A model generated the notes under the pieces. It worked only from the letters and a program-made list of their open reading frames with translations, made no database searches and was not told where the DNA came from. From NCBI GenBank assembly GCA_964036045.1, contig OZ038382.1:108956578-109020577 (forward strand): a DNA stretch of 64,000 nt, written 5' to 3'. Each line of letters begins with the position of its first letter. Position 1 is the first letter of the stretch. The DNA is from Eutreptiella sp. 'Long Island Sound 2002'. Lineage: Eukaryota; Euglenozoa; Euglenophyceae; Eutreptiales; Eutreptiaceae. Shown here one piece after another: positions 37,111-47,500 of this stretch. The position numbers were made by a program, and so were the translations under genes.

Positions 37111-39660
37111 TCACTACAGACCCCATTTGTATGCACAGCACCTTATGCATGCCATGTATGCACACATATGGGGCTGATGTGAAAACCTGCAGCATGCCCT
37201 GGCAACCTGTACACATTTCGAAGCACGGTGGGCCTCAAAATGTGCACACATGCCCCCATATAAGCACTCAGAAGAGGTTCTCAACACAGCCTCTTTGGCA
37301 GAATAGCCCATGCCGCTGGTGGGTACCCACACGTGAGCATCATAGCAGCCGTGCCAGTTCGGTGGGTACCGATGCATGAGCATCATGGCAGCGCTTCTCT
37401 CCCCGTAGCCTCCTCCGTGCTTGGGCGAAGTACATCGCCCCTGGCCCAGTATGAGGGTAGTGCCGTAGCCCTAGCTCCGCTTCCCGCTGTGACACAGGTT
37501 TGTGGGGTGTTCTAGCCCAGCGTCAGAGAGGGGCAGGCGCTGGTCTCAGACCAGCCCTTACCCAAATTTCCCTTCATCACCCAGTGGCGCCCAGGACCTA
37601 CATGGTTGCCCTTCTCAACCCAATACCCTTAGCTTGCCATTGTCTGTCCCTCTGACCCGCCGTGCCTGGCCAGAGTTGACCTAGAGGTGTGGAGGAGGGC
37701 ACTCGCTAGCGCTGCAAATCCCTGGTACAACAGGGTCTTTTGACCTTATCTGAACACCACGTGCCGCTCCTTAACATGATACTCCTTTCATACCACAGCA
37801 GTGCACACATACTCCATTATTTATGCCTGTATGTAAGTCATATGTAGGCAGCATGTAAGTAGTTTCGAGATTGCATATATGCAGTGTGTGTACTTACACT
37901 GCCGTCCGAGGGTGTACCTCACTGCTGAAGTGGGGGTGTAGCAGTGGTAGGTTCCCTTTTAGCTAACACGCAACCTCCTGGCCACTGTAGGGAGTCATCA
38001 ACAGCCCTGTGTGGGGTGCACAGGGTCATTGGGAGTCATGAGGGATCGACATGGGGCGGTTGACTGGGAGGTTTCAGAGGCCCCAAGGTGACAGCAGGAA
38101 GGGGCCTTCCCAATTCAGGTTTAAAGTGATGTTCTCTTGTTCCTGGTGTGAATGCAGTTTGTATGTCGTTTGCATGTTGTATGTGACAGAAATACTACAT
38201 GCATGTACATCTAGTATGCGTGGCATGCACATACTACATAAATACCTCATACACCGTATGAATTATGGATGTGGTACGCATGTGGTATGTATGTGGTATG
38301 TATGATTTTTTTTCGTGTAATATGCACGTGGCATTTATGGGGTATGCATGCGTTTTTTATGGGTCATGCACTCATTAGTCATGCTTGTAAGCCTACATGC
38401 ATGCACCTGCATACATACCACAATATGCAGCATATAGTATGGATAAAAAATGAAATAGAATGTAGGTGGCAGGTGTTGGGGTTCGCTGTCTTGCCCGACA
38501 TTATCAAACTATTTCCACACCTCAAAAAAAAAAAAAAGAAGAAGAGGAAGAGGAAGAAACAACATTGGTAGTCTTCCACCGAACCTAAAAGGCCCCACTG
38601 TGCGATCATTCAGACTTCACCTAATGCCCCCAACACAACCAAGCTACTGTGGCATGGTACACGGACAGTGTCACTACAGCAACGCAACACGGCATGACTC
38701 GAGGCTTTGCTTGTCTACATCATTGTCAGCAAGGCCACAGACAGCAATAAAAACTTGGTTCCACTCAATATGTCTGTGGGTAAAGGCTGAGCCCTAGCAG
38801 AACTTGGGATGCTGCACCATATCCCTTGAAGATGTGTCTCTCACCACTGTGGGATCTCCTTCTTCCCTTCACACCTTGACACACCTCAGGGCAAGAGGTG
38901 GTGAAATGCTAACATTTGTCAAAAATGAGCAACAAAAGTCACCCACACGAAGACTCAAGAAAAAACGACATTTCCAAATCATTTAATTGTGGTTCTCAGA
39001 CAAAGGGGGGTGCAATCCATCTTTACTGTGTTCTGGCAAATCTTTCACTTGCACTGCAGAGCGCACGCCCCAGGAACCGTAGGTTCTCATGCGCAATACA
39101 TGCAAACGGCCCGCTCTGTCATGCACTTCAAACAACCAGAAGGCACAGCTCGGAAGCCTGCCTACCATGTGGCGTGTATGGTATGCAGTGTGCTGCACAC
39201 TACCAATGACACACCTGTTCCTCAACATTGGTGCAGCGCTGGGGGACGGTGGTGCAGCCACATCATAACATGCAGAATGATTCGAGGACTGAAGAAGATA
39301 GCAGCACATGCCACAAAGTGCCACACATGCCACACAGATAACAGCAATTGGGCATGCTCAGAACTGTGATTATGGAAGTGTAGATGGGGCAGGGGTGGGG
39401 TGGGATCGCGGGAGGGTGAAGATATAAAAAAAGAGAGAGCAAGCAGGGGCGGGAAGACGGGGGGAGAGAGGTCAAGCAGCCCCCAGGCGGTGGCGGTGGC
39501 AGGACTTGACAACGCGCCGCGTTGGACATCCATTGATTCCTGCATTCAGGCACATGTGGTCAAGGCATGTGGCAAATGATGTTTGTTGTAGCCCAGCCTT
39601 GCAGTCCCAAGCCCTACGCCTTCCGATCCGACCCAATTGAAGGCCGCATTCCCAGGTAGA
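37111..39660. other. Gene-poor spacer
   Basis: Mixed-composition DNA with no convincing long or multi-exon frame. Open frames are at most ~125 codons and lack family resemblance. Visible items are a CATG/TATG-rich tract (38.1-38.4 kb), a 13-A run followed by GAAGAGGAAGAG purine sequence near 38524, and CACATGCCACA-type repeats near 39.3 kb. Confidence 0.6.
38140..38420. repeat. Degenerate TATG/CATG low-complexity tract
   Basis: Imperfect repeats of GTATGT, GCATGT, GTGGTATGTATG and TGCATGCA alternate for about 280 bp, interrupted by an 8-T run. Alternating purine-pyrimidine steps are frequent. Confidence 0.6.
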
Positions 39661-40016
39661 CATCGTTTATTAGAGGCTGGGGGGTTTTGGGTTTTTGAGG
39701 CAGCCCCCCCCCCCCCCCCCCGATCAAGCCACCCGGCCAGACCCCCCAGACCCTTATAAACATTTGAGGGGGGGGGGGGGGCTGAGGCACTCTCCCAGGG
39801 CTGAACGGCTCCCCAGCTCAGCCTTCCCCACGTTGGATATGAGTACTCCACACCCACAGCGGTACTTCCCAGGTTGCTGCATAGCAACACAAAATCAAAG
39901 AATGAGGTCTGCAGATACACAGGTCTGCAGGTACACACTAAGCGACCCCAATGGCATGACGAAACGGCTGTCATTGCAGCTCCCAACCTTGGAAAAAAGC
40001 GAAGCTCGAAAATATT
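39661..40016. other. Spacer with long poly-C and poly-G runs
   Basis: Contains a C run of about 18 (near 39705) and a G run of about 14 (near 39768) some 45 bp apart. The two could pair as a long GC stem. No supported gene. Confidence 0.5.
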
Positions 40017-40087
40017 TCACTGACTAGGAATTGAACGAAGGATTTTTGGTGCGGTCGACAACTGTATTACCGCTCTGCTACAGCTCA
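40017..40087 (-). pseudogene. tRNA-like pseudogene or tRNA-derived SINE head
   Basis: On the minus strand TAGCAGAGCGG (40080-40070) fits the RNA polymerase III A box exactly. CGTTCAATTCC (40037-40027) is close to the B box, at normal tRNA spacing. A CTGTA/TACAG arm surrounds the D loop. The acceptor strands and the T stem pair badly, and no clean anticodon arm can be drawn, so a functional tRNA is unlikely. A decayed tRNA gene or the promoter head of a SINE explains it best. Confidence 0.45.
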
Positions 40088-40169
40088 GATCTGCCACACA
40101 TGTCTCCCAATTCAGGTAATTGCCCACATTTTCAATTGAAATAATAGTGCCATCAGCCTGCAAACTAAC

Positions 40170-40370
40170 ATTAAACGGGGGGGGGGGGGGGCTAGACTGC
40201 AGACCCACTCGGCCCACGGGGGGTGTAACTCCTCGGGTTTGGACGCCAACCCCCCCCAAACCGTTGGCGGGACGCCCTGGGGTGGGGGGGGGGGAGGGGC
40301 GGTTCTGGGAGGGGCGATGGAGGGGGGGGGGGGGGTCTGGGAAGGGTTTTGGGGGGGGAGGGAATCACAG
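40170..40370 (+). repeat. G-rich tract with repeated poly-G runs
   Basis: Runs of 12 or more G at about 40178 and several of 8-12 G between 40275 and 40365, separated by short A/T/C breaks. Many overlapping groups of four G runs make the plus strand a strong G-quadruplex candidate. Confidence 0.75.
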
Positions 40371-40916
40371 CTCCGTCATGGTGCTTCGGATTGGGCAAAA
40401 TTTAGCTGGATGCTACCTTTGGGTGTAAGGGACAACCACACAAACTATGAGCCAGAAACTCAACGGCGGCGGCCGGGAACGGGCGTCGCAAGTGCCGGAC
40501 CTCCATTTCAAAATCTGCAATTTAGGGCCAAAATCGGCCTTTTGTTGCCCTAGAACCTGCTGAAAATGGCCTAATGAAGGGAAATAGTGACTACTCTACA
40601 CATGCAGTTAGACTTACCCATGCCTCTGGGCCCCTCTAAGTCCACAATATGTCCGCGAACCGCCCCCAAAAAGGCCCACAAAAGCCCCAGAATTTGTGCA
40701 CATTGGCCGCCGACAACTCCAAACCAAAAACAGACCATATGTTGGACTACATGGCTCAAACCGCGATTCCGAGCGCACCAAATCCACCTTCAACCACCCA
40801 CTGTTGGTGGTTTGCACCCCTCAAAATTGCCCGAAACCGACACCTAGACCCCCGTACCTAGGCCCAGTGGACTGCGGCAAGCGACAAGAGGCAGCCCAAA
40901 GAGGTGGGTGCCAAAA
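40371..40916. other. Spacer, no gene seen
   Basis: Unique-looking DNA with only short open frames. It runs into the diverged AAAATG repeat to its right. Nothing else recognised. Confidence 0.5.
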
Positions 40917-41460
40917 TGGGTCAACAAGGTCCACCGGGTGCAAAAAAAAAATGACTTTTTTCAAAAATGATCCTGGACCACATAGAATGCCAAAACAAGT
41001 GTTTTTGGCGCGTTTTAAGCTCGTGGTGGCCTGTTTGGCCCTCCTGAAATCCCAAAATGCCTTCTACACAGGCTGTTTTGGGACAAAAAAATGAGTCAAA
41101 AATGGGTCAAAAATGTGTTTTTCCAAAAATGATTCTACACCATTTGGGGTGCACAAATGAGCCCATTTTGAGCCCATTGCAAGCCATTTTGGCCCCTCCA
41201 AAGTCACAAAATGCCTTGAAAATGGGTTGATTTGGGACCAAAACTCAGTCAAAAATGGATCTAAAAGGTGTTCTTCCAAAGATACTTTTGGACTATTTGG
41301 GGTGCACAAACAAGTGGAATGAGCCCATTTTGAGCCAATGTTGAGCAATTTCGGCCCCTCCCAAGGCCAAAATGGGCCAATTTGGGGCCACAAAAGGCTC
41401 AAAAATGGGTCAAAACCATGGTTTTCCAAAAATGTTCCTAGTCCGGTTGTGGTGCCCAAA
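40917..41460 (+). repeat. Diverged ~150-175-bp tandem repeat, 3-4 copies
   Basis: Copies start near 40915, 41093, 41247 and 41397. Shared landmarks in order are AAAATGGGTCAA, TTTTTCCAAAAATGATYCT, GACCATTTGGGGTGCACAAA, GAGCCCATTTTGAGCC, and TTTGGCCCCTCCAAAG before CAAAATGCC. The copies differ substantially, indicating an older array than the satellites. The open frames across it are unconvincing. Confidence 0.7.
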
Positions 41461-41589
41461 CAGATGAATACAGCTCATTTTCAGCCCCTTTTGAGCCGCT
41501 CTCATCCACTTTCCAGTGCGTACCTCATTTGTGGTTGAAGTCTCCTAGACTATGTTCTTTCTCCCACCAGCTCGGTCCCAATATTCAAT

Positions 41590-41660
41590 CCTGGTTAGGG
41601 TGAGGGTTAGAGGTTGGGTTAGGACGAGGCTTAAAGTCAGGGTTGGGTTTAAGCATAGTG
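41590..41660 (+). repeat. Short degenerate telomere-like GGTTAGG tract
   Basis: GGTTAGGGTGAGGGTTAGAG followed by GTTGGGTTAGG and further GGGTT words resembles decayed TTAGGG-type repeat. Too short and irregular to identify the telomere type. Confidence 0.4.
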
Positions 41661-42552
41661 TTGGGCTGCAAAGTGAACAAAATTTTCCTTTGGTGCCCAT
41701 GGAGTGTCGGGCGCCTTCAGCACTTGGGGGGGGGGGGTTAAACCGGGTAGGAGATTTTTTTTCGGGGCGGACACCCCACTAGGGGGGGGGGGGGGGATAC
41801 AAAAAAAAGCGGCTCTACAGAAAAAAAAAATTTTCTCCCATGTCGCACATACCTCACGTTGTTCCCACCGCGTAACATGCCTTTGGCACTCGTTGGCATT
41901 CCTCTGTTTGGCTATTCGGGGTACTAGCCCATGTCCAACATGCCATTTGCAACATGTAGCCATGGGTGGCCCCTTCTCCATAGCATGCTTCATAGCATAA
42001 TGGTACGAACTAGCAAACAACGTGCATTGCCCACACGGGTGGTAATTGTGTTTAAGGGCACGAAGGCCCCCGAGTACTCCCGGCTACGCATGGTGTTGTA
42101 GTGCCCCACCTTGGCCTCTTATCAACGGTAAGAGTCCCCATGCACAGTGCATGGGGCGAGAACCCGGGCAAGCAACCGGTGGACCCCACGTGGGTACAAT
42201 CGCCCGTCATGGCCGTTCAGTAGGTGCTCCAAGTCTACTGTGGACCCCATGACGTCAATCTTCCCACTCGGCCGTTCCAGTTTCCTTGCCACTGTGTACA
42301 TGTCCATTACCACCATTTTTTTCCGCCCATGGACTCCTAAGGCTGGCACCTTTGACAACTAATTGTTGGCCAGAGATCCCCGAGGCGGGAAGGGGAGGGG
42401 GGGGTAGTTGGCGTCCTAGGGCCTGCGGAGCCCCCCCCCCCCCCCATCCCCCACCCGTGACCCACCCAAGGCACAATTATAAGAGGGGGCACGGTCCCAG
42501 ACTTTTGACCCACCCACCCAGGCTGGGGCACCCCCCAGACCCCCCCCCCCAG
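41661..42552. other. Spacer with G/C homopolymer runs, no gene seen
   Basis: Holds G runs near 41727 and 41787, and C runs near 42431 and 42540. No repeat unit or coding frame above background was found. Confidence 0.5.
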
Positions 42553-43124
42553 TTAACTTAATTCCTTACATAAACAATGTTTGTTCCAAGGGTCGCTGAT
42601 CAAACATCGGAACAAGAATTTAAACAACAGGACGGAGATACCAATGAGGCAATCCGGGAAATCAATTGGGTGGTTGACTGTACACATACTGTGTTGTAGG
42701 GGCAGATGGTGACCTTTGGAGTGGATTGGTTTCAAGATCTTTGACAGAATCATGTTGCAGGGAAAGGATTCAGTTGGCAGTGTCTGTAACATTCAATGCT
42801 GGCAAACAGAGTGAAACCCCAGCCTTTTCTCTCCCGCCGTATGGTCCAACACACAATTAGAACACATTTTGTGAGCAGTTCCACACAACGTCCGAGAGAC
42901 CCAATCTACATGTCTCAAATGGTCAGTACGACGCATTCCAGGGAAAAAAAATCGTTCAAAATGTGTTGCCACGGTGCTCTGTGTTCGTTCTTGTTGCATC
43001 CCGAAAAATTTCTCCGGCGCTACCAGTTCTCGAAATTCCCCATTGGCATCATGTTGGGGTGCCGAATGGGGATGGGGACGTGGGATCCAAGTTTGAGGTG
43101 CGGGATTGGGATCTGAGTTGATGC
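42553..43124 (-). pseudogene. Possible exon(s) of unknown gene, Cys/His-rich, with in-frame TGA
   Basis: A minus-strand frame is open from about 43124 to a TAA near 42553, apart from one TGA at 42795-42793 followed immediately by ATG in the same frame. The translation looks protein-like: GEFRELVAPEKFFGMQQERT, FPGMRRTDHLRHVDWVSR, then CGTAHKMCSNCVLDH and HSVCQH, a Cys/His spacing that could bind zinc. After the TGA it continues as MLQTLPTESFPCNMILSKIL. Neighbouring minus-strand frames at 43.2-43.7 kb may be further exons. I recognise no family. Exon, decayed gene or chance frame cannot be separated here. Confidence 0.25.
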
Positions 43125-44179
43125 TTCACGTCCTTGGTAATTGTTAACTTTTTGACACGAATGGAAAGTGTTTCCCCTGATTTCATGCTTGGCGTCGGCC
43201 AGTGTCAAACTGCTTCCCATACACCCGCAGAAATCTATAGGCTTGTGTATTGCAGACTGAGACAAAACGGCCAGCTCCCTTGGAAAATGGCCCGGGGTAC
43301 GTTCCATTTCAAGGACCACACCACCGCCCCACTCTTGAGAGACCTCAATCCCCATTTGCATGCCCATGTAAATGCACCGTGCCATCACGCCGAGGCGCAG
43401 GATCGCATTGCATCCGGCCTCAAGCAGTGTCTCAGTGCCTCTCAATTGCCTCAAACATCTGTTGCAAATCCCCAGAAGTCACCTGAATACCCAACATCAG
43501 CGCCATTCCCTCTACAAACTCTGCAACAACTGCCCAATGGCACGCACAGATTGGATTGCTTCGCTGTCTGGGCAAATGGGGCAAGAAATTGGGACAAGTT
43601 GGGAAGTGTAGGCCACGAGTTGGTTGGGGGCTGAACATGGTCAATTGCACACACATCCATTTGATACCTGCGAGCCAGTGTGCAGCAGATCCGGGGAAGG
43701 AGCTGGGGCAGCGCGCGCACGCTTGGCTTCAGGTGCGGTAGGATCCTGCAGTCGTGGACATGCCAGGGAATACCCGGGCGGGGCGGGGATCCAAATCAGG
43801 AAAATATGTTGCGTTTAAATGTACAAATGTACAAATCCTTAAACCCCAGGTGTTTAGTCATGTACCCAGTCTACAAAGTCTTTATCACTCATCAGCAGGT
43901 ACATGGGAGCTGCTGTCGGGGCCCTGTGGGGATGGAGTGTGTCCGCCAAAGTGCTCCCGTAGGTGGGTCTGGAGCGCCGGGCCTGGCTTCGATGGTAGGG
44001 CTCCTGGCGTATGCAGCACCATGTAGAGGGGGCCTTGATGAGGGTGCCCTGGGCATTTGTGGGTAACGCTCCGGGTGGGGTACCTGAACAGCTCTGATGT
44101 CCAACAGGCTCACCAGCAAGCGGTGGATTCCGGTGTTGTTGGGGAGCTTGTGGGTGGTTGCTCACATGGGCAGCACCAC
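43125..44179. other. Low-confidence region, possible minus-strand exons
   Basis: Overlapping frames on both strands (up to 166 codons plus, 144 minus) with no family resemblance. Minus-strand segments such as AVVAEFVEGMALMLGIQV and GSSLTLADAKHEIRGNTF could be exons of the same unknown gene as the neighbouring remnants, but I could not define splice sites convincingly. Confidence 0.3.
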
Positions 44180-44548
44180 GGACCATCCCATGAGCGCCAT
44201 GACATCCTCCATGACCGTGGTGACCTGTACTGCCCTACCGCGCGGGTACACCACCCTTTCCCGGGTGGTTTTGGCCTCCCGCACGCCGATGACCGCCGTC
44301 GTGGTGGCCAGCCGTATTGGGCCTGGCGCCCACGTCTTGGGGGCTTGTTGCCATCAGGGGGCCAGGGGCCCCACCAGGGGCTGCAACACGGCTTTGTGCT
44401 GCCAGAGCCATGTCCGTATCATGCACACCATGAGGCCCCGGGGCACCCGCACTCGGGGGTCGTTGGCACCGTGTAGTGTGCCCTCTGGGGTGTAGAAGTC
44501 CCCAAGGTGGTGGTACCCTAGTGCCCGGGCTGCGGTGAAGACAGCCAC
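44180..44548 (-). pseudogene. Coding-like remnant at the edge of the 92-bp array
   Basis: One minus-strand frame runs from the last 92-bp unit (GCCCAGGCGGTGG reading into MAVFTAARALGYHHLGDF) through VPRGLMVCMIRTWLWQHK, one TGA near 44353, then continues in frame as LATTTAVIGVREAKTTRE and VTTVMEDVMALMGWSVVLP. It then meets CCCATGTGAGC, which could be a stop or a GTGAGC splice donor. The composition is protein-like. The remnant directly continues the satellite sequence, which raises the possibility that the 92-bp unit was amplified from a coding region. No family recognised. Confidence 0.3.
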
Positions 44549-47500
44549 CGCCTGGGCAGGACTTCCGGTCCCCTAAGGCTGGTCTGCCCGGGCCGTTGGG
44601 AGCTACTGGCCCCCACATGCCCTCCTTGAGCACCAACCACCGCCTGGGCAGGACTCCCCATCCCCCCAAGCTAGTGTGCCCGGGGCGTTGGGAGCTACTG
44701 CCCCCCGCAGGCCCTCCTTGAGTACCGACCACCACCTGGGCAGGACTCCCCATCCCCCGGGGCTGGTGTGCCCGTGCCGTAGGGAACAGCTGCCTCCCGC
44801 AGGCCGTCCTTGAGCACCGACCACCGCCTGGGGAGGACTCCCCGTCCCCCCATGCGGGTAGGCTCGGGCTGTTGGGAGTTGCTGCCCCGCGCAGGCCCCC
44901 CTTGAGCACCAACCACCGACTAGGTTGGACTCCCCGTCCCCCCAGTTTGGTGTGCCCGGGCCGTTGGGAGCTGCTGTCCCCTGCAGGCCCTCCTTGAGCA
45001 CTGACCACCGCCTGGGCAGGACTCCCCGTCCCCCCAGGCTGGTGTGCCCGGGCCGTTGGGAGCTGCTGCCCCCTGCAGGCCCTCCTTGAGTACCGGCCAC
45101 CGCCTGGCCAGGACTCCCCGTCCCCCTAGACTGGTGTGCCCGGGCCGTGGGGAGCTACTGCCCCCCCAGGCACTCCTTGAGCACCGACCACCGCCTGGGC
45201 AGAACTCCCCATCCCCCCGAGCTGGTGTTCCCGGGCCGTTGGGAGCTGCTGTCCCACGCAGGCCCTCCTTGAGCACCGACCACCGCCTGGGCAGGACTCC
45301 CCGCCCCATGAGGCTGGTGTGTTTGGGCCGTTGGGAGCCGCTGCCCCCCGCATGCCCTCCTTGAGCACCGACCTCCGCCTGGGCGGGACTCCCGTGCCCC
45401 CAGGCGTGTGTGCCCGGGCCGCTAGCAGCTGTTGCCCCCGCAGGCCCCGCTTTAGCACCGAAGACCGCCTAGGCAGGGCTCCTCATCCCCTCAGGCTAGT
45501 GAGCCCGGGCCGTTGGAGGGCTGCTACCCCCCCCCCCCCCCCCCTCGCCCAGGCCCTCTTTGAGCACTGACCACCGCCTAGGCAAGACTCCCCGTCCCTC
45601 CAGGCTGGTCTGCCCCGGCCGTTGGGAGTTGATGCCCCCCGCACACCCTCCTTGAGCACCAACCACCGCCTTGTGCAGGGCTCCTCGTCCCCCCAGGCTG
45701 GTGAGCCCGGGGCGTTGGGAGCTACTGCCCCCCGCAAGCCGCCCGTGGGGACCGACCACCGCCTGGATAGGGTTCCCCGTCCCCTCGGGCTGATGTGCCC
45801 GGGCCGTTGGGAGCTACTGCCCCCCGCAGGCCCTCTTTGAGCACCGACCACCGCCTGGGCAGGTCTCCCCGTTCCCCTAGTTTGGTGTGCCCGGGCCATT
45901 GGGAACCGATGCCCCATGCGGGCCCTCCTTGAGCACCGACCACCGCAAGAGCAAGATTCCTCGTCCCCCCCGGCCGGTGAGCCCGGGCCGTTGGGAGCTG
46001 CTACCCCCCGCAGGTCCTCCTTGAGCATTGACCTCCGCCTGGGCGGGACTCCCCGTCCCCACGAAGCCGTTGTGCTCGGGCCGTTGGGAGCTACTGCCCC
46101 CCCCACAGGCCCTCCTTGAGAACCGACCACCGCCTGGGAAGGACTCCCCGTCCCCCAAGGGCTGGTGTGCCCGGGTCGTTGGGAGCTGCTGCCCCCCACA
46201 GGCCCTCCTTGAGCACTGACCACCGCCTGGGCAGGACTCCCTTTCCCCCCATGCTAGTGTGCCCGGGCCGTTGGGAACTGCCCTCCCGCACGGGCCCTCC
46301 TTCAGCACCAACCACCGCCTAGGTGGGAGTACCCGTCCCCCGAGGCTGGTGTGCCCGGGCCGGTGGCAGCTGATGCCCCCGGCAGGCCCCCTTGAGCACT
46401 GACCACCGCCTGGGCAGTACTCCCCGCCCCCCCAGGCTGGTGTGCCCGGGCCATTGGGAGCCGCTATCCCCCCCAAGCCCTCCTTGCGCACCGACCACCG
46501 CCTGGGCAGGACTCCCCGCCCCCCAGCTTGGTGTACCCATGCCGTTGGGAGCTACTGCCTCCCGCAGGCCCTCCTTGAGTGTCGACCACCGCCTAGGCAG
46601 GACTCCCCGTCCCCCCAGGTTGGTTAGCTCGGGCCGTTGGGAGTTGCCAACCCCGCAAGCCTTCCTTGAGCACTGACCACCGCCTAGGCAGGACTCCCCG
46701 TCCCCTCGGGCTGGTGTGCCCGGGCCGTTGGGAACTATTGTCCCACGCAGGCCCTCCTTGAGTACCGGCCACCGCCTCCGCAAGACTCCCCGTCCCGCCT
46801 GGCTGGTGTGCCCAGGCCGTTGGGAGCTAGTACCCCTTGCAGGCCCTCCTTGAGCACCGACCACCACCTGGGCTAGGCTCCCCGTCCCCCCGGGCTGGTG
46901 TGCCCGGGCCGGTGGCAGCTGATGCCCCCGGCAGGCCCCCTTGAGCACTGACCACCGCCTGGGCAGGATTCCCCGCCCCCCCCAGGCTGGTGTGCCCGGG
47001 CCATTGGGAGCCGCTATCCCCCCCAAGCCCTCCTTGCGCACCGACCACCGCCTGGGCAGGACTCCCCGCCCCCCAGCTTGGTGTACCCATGCCGTTGGGA
47101 GCTACTGCCTCCCGCAGGCCCTCCTTGAGCGTCGACCACCGCCTAGGCAGGACTCCCCGTCCCCCCAGGTTGGTTAGCTCGGGCCGTTGGGAGTTGCCAC
47201 CCCCGCAAGCCTTCCTTGAGCACTGACCACCGCCTGGGCAGGACTCCCCGTCCCCTCGGGCTGGTGTGCCCGGGCTGTTGGGAACTACTGTCCCACGCAG
47301 GCCCTCCTTGAGTACCGGCCACCGCCTCCGCAAGACTCCCCGTCCCGCCAGGCTGGTGTGCCCAGGCCGTTGGGAGCTAGTACCCCTTGGAGGCCCTCCT
47401 TGAGCACCGACCACCACCTGGGCACGGCTCCCCGTCCCCCCGGGCTGGTGTGCCCGGGCCGTTGCGGACTACTACCCCCTGCAAGCCTCCCCTCGGCACC

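Noticed and set aside
38521-38560. Poly-A run as the tail of a processed retrocopy
   Set aside because: The A run grades into GAAGAGGAAG purine repeats, and no gene-like sequence or target duplication lies next to it.
40017-40087. Functional tRNA gene
   Set aside because: The acceptor and T stems mismatch at several positions and the anticodon loop lacks the expected U33.
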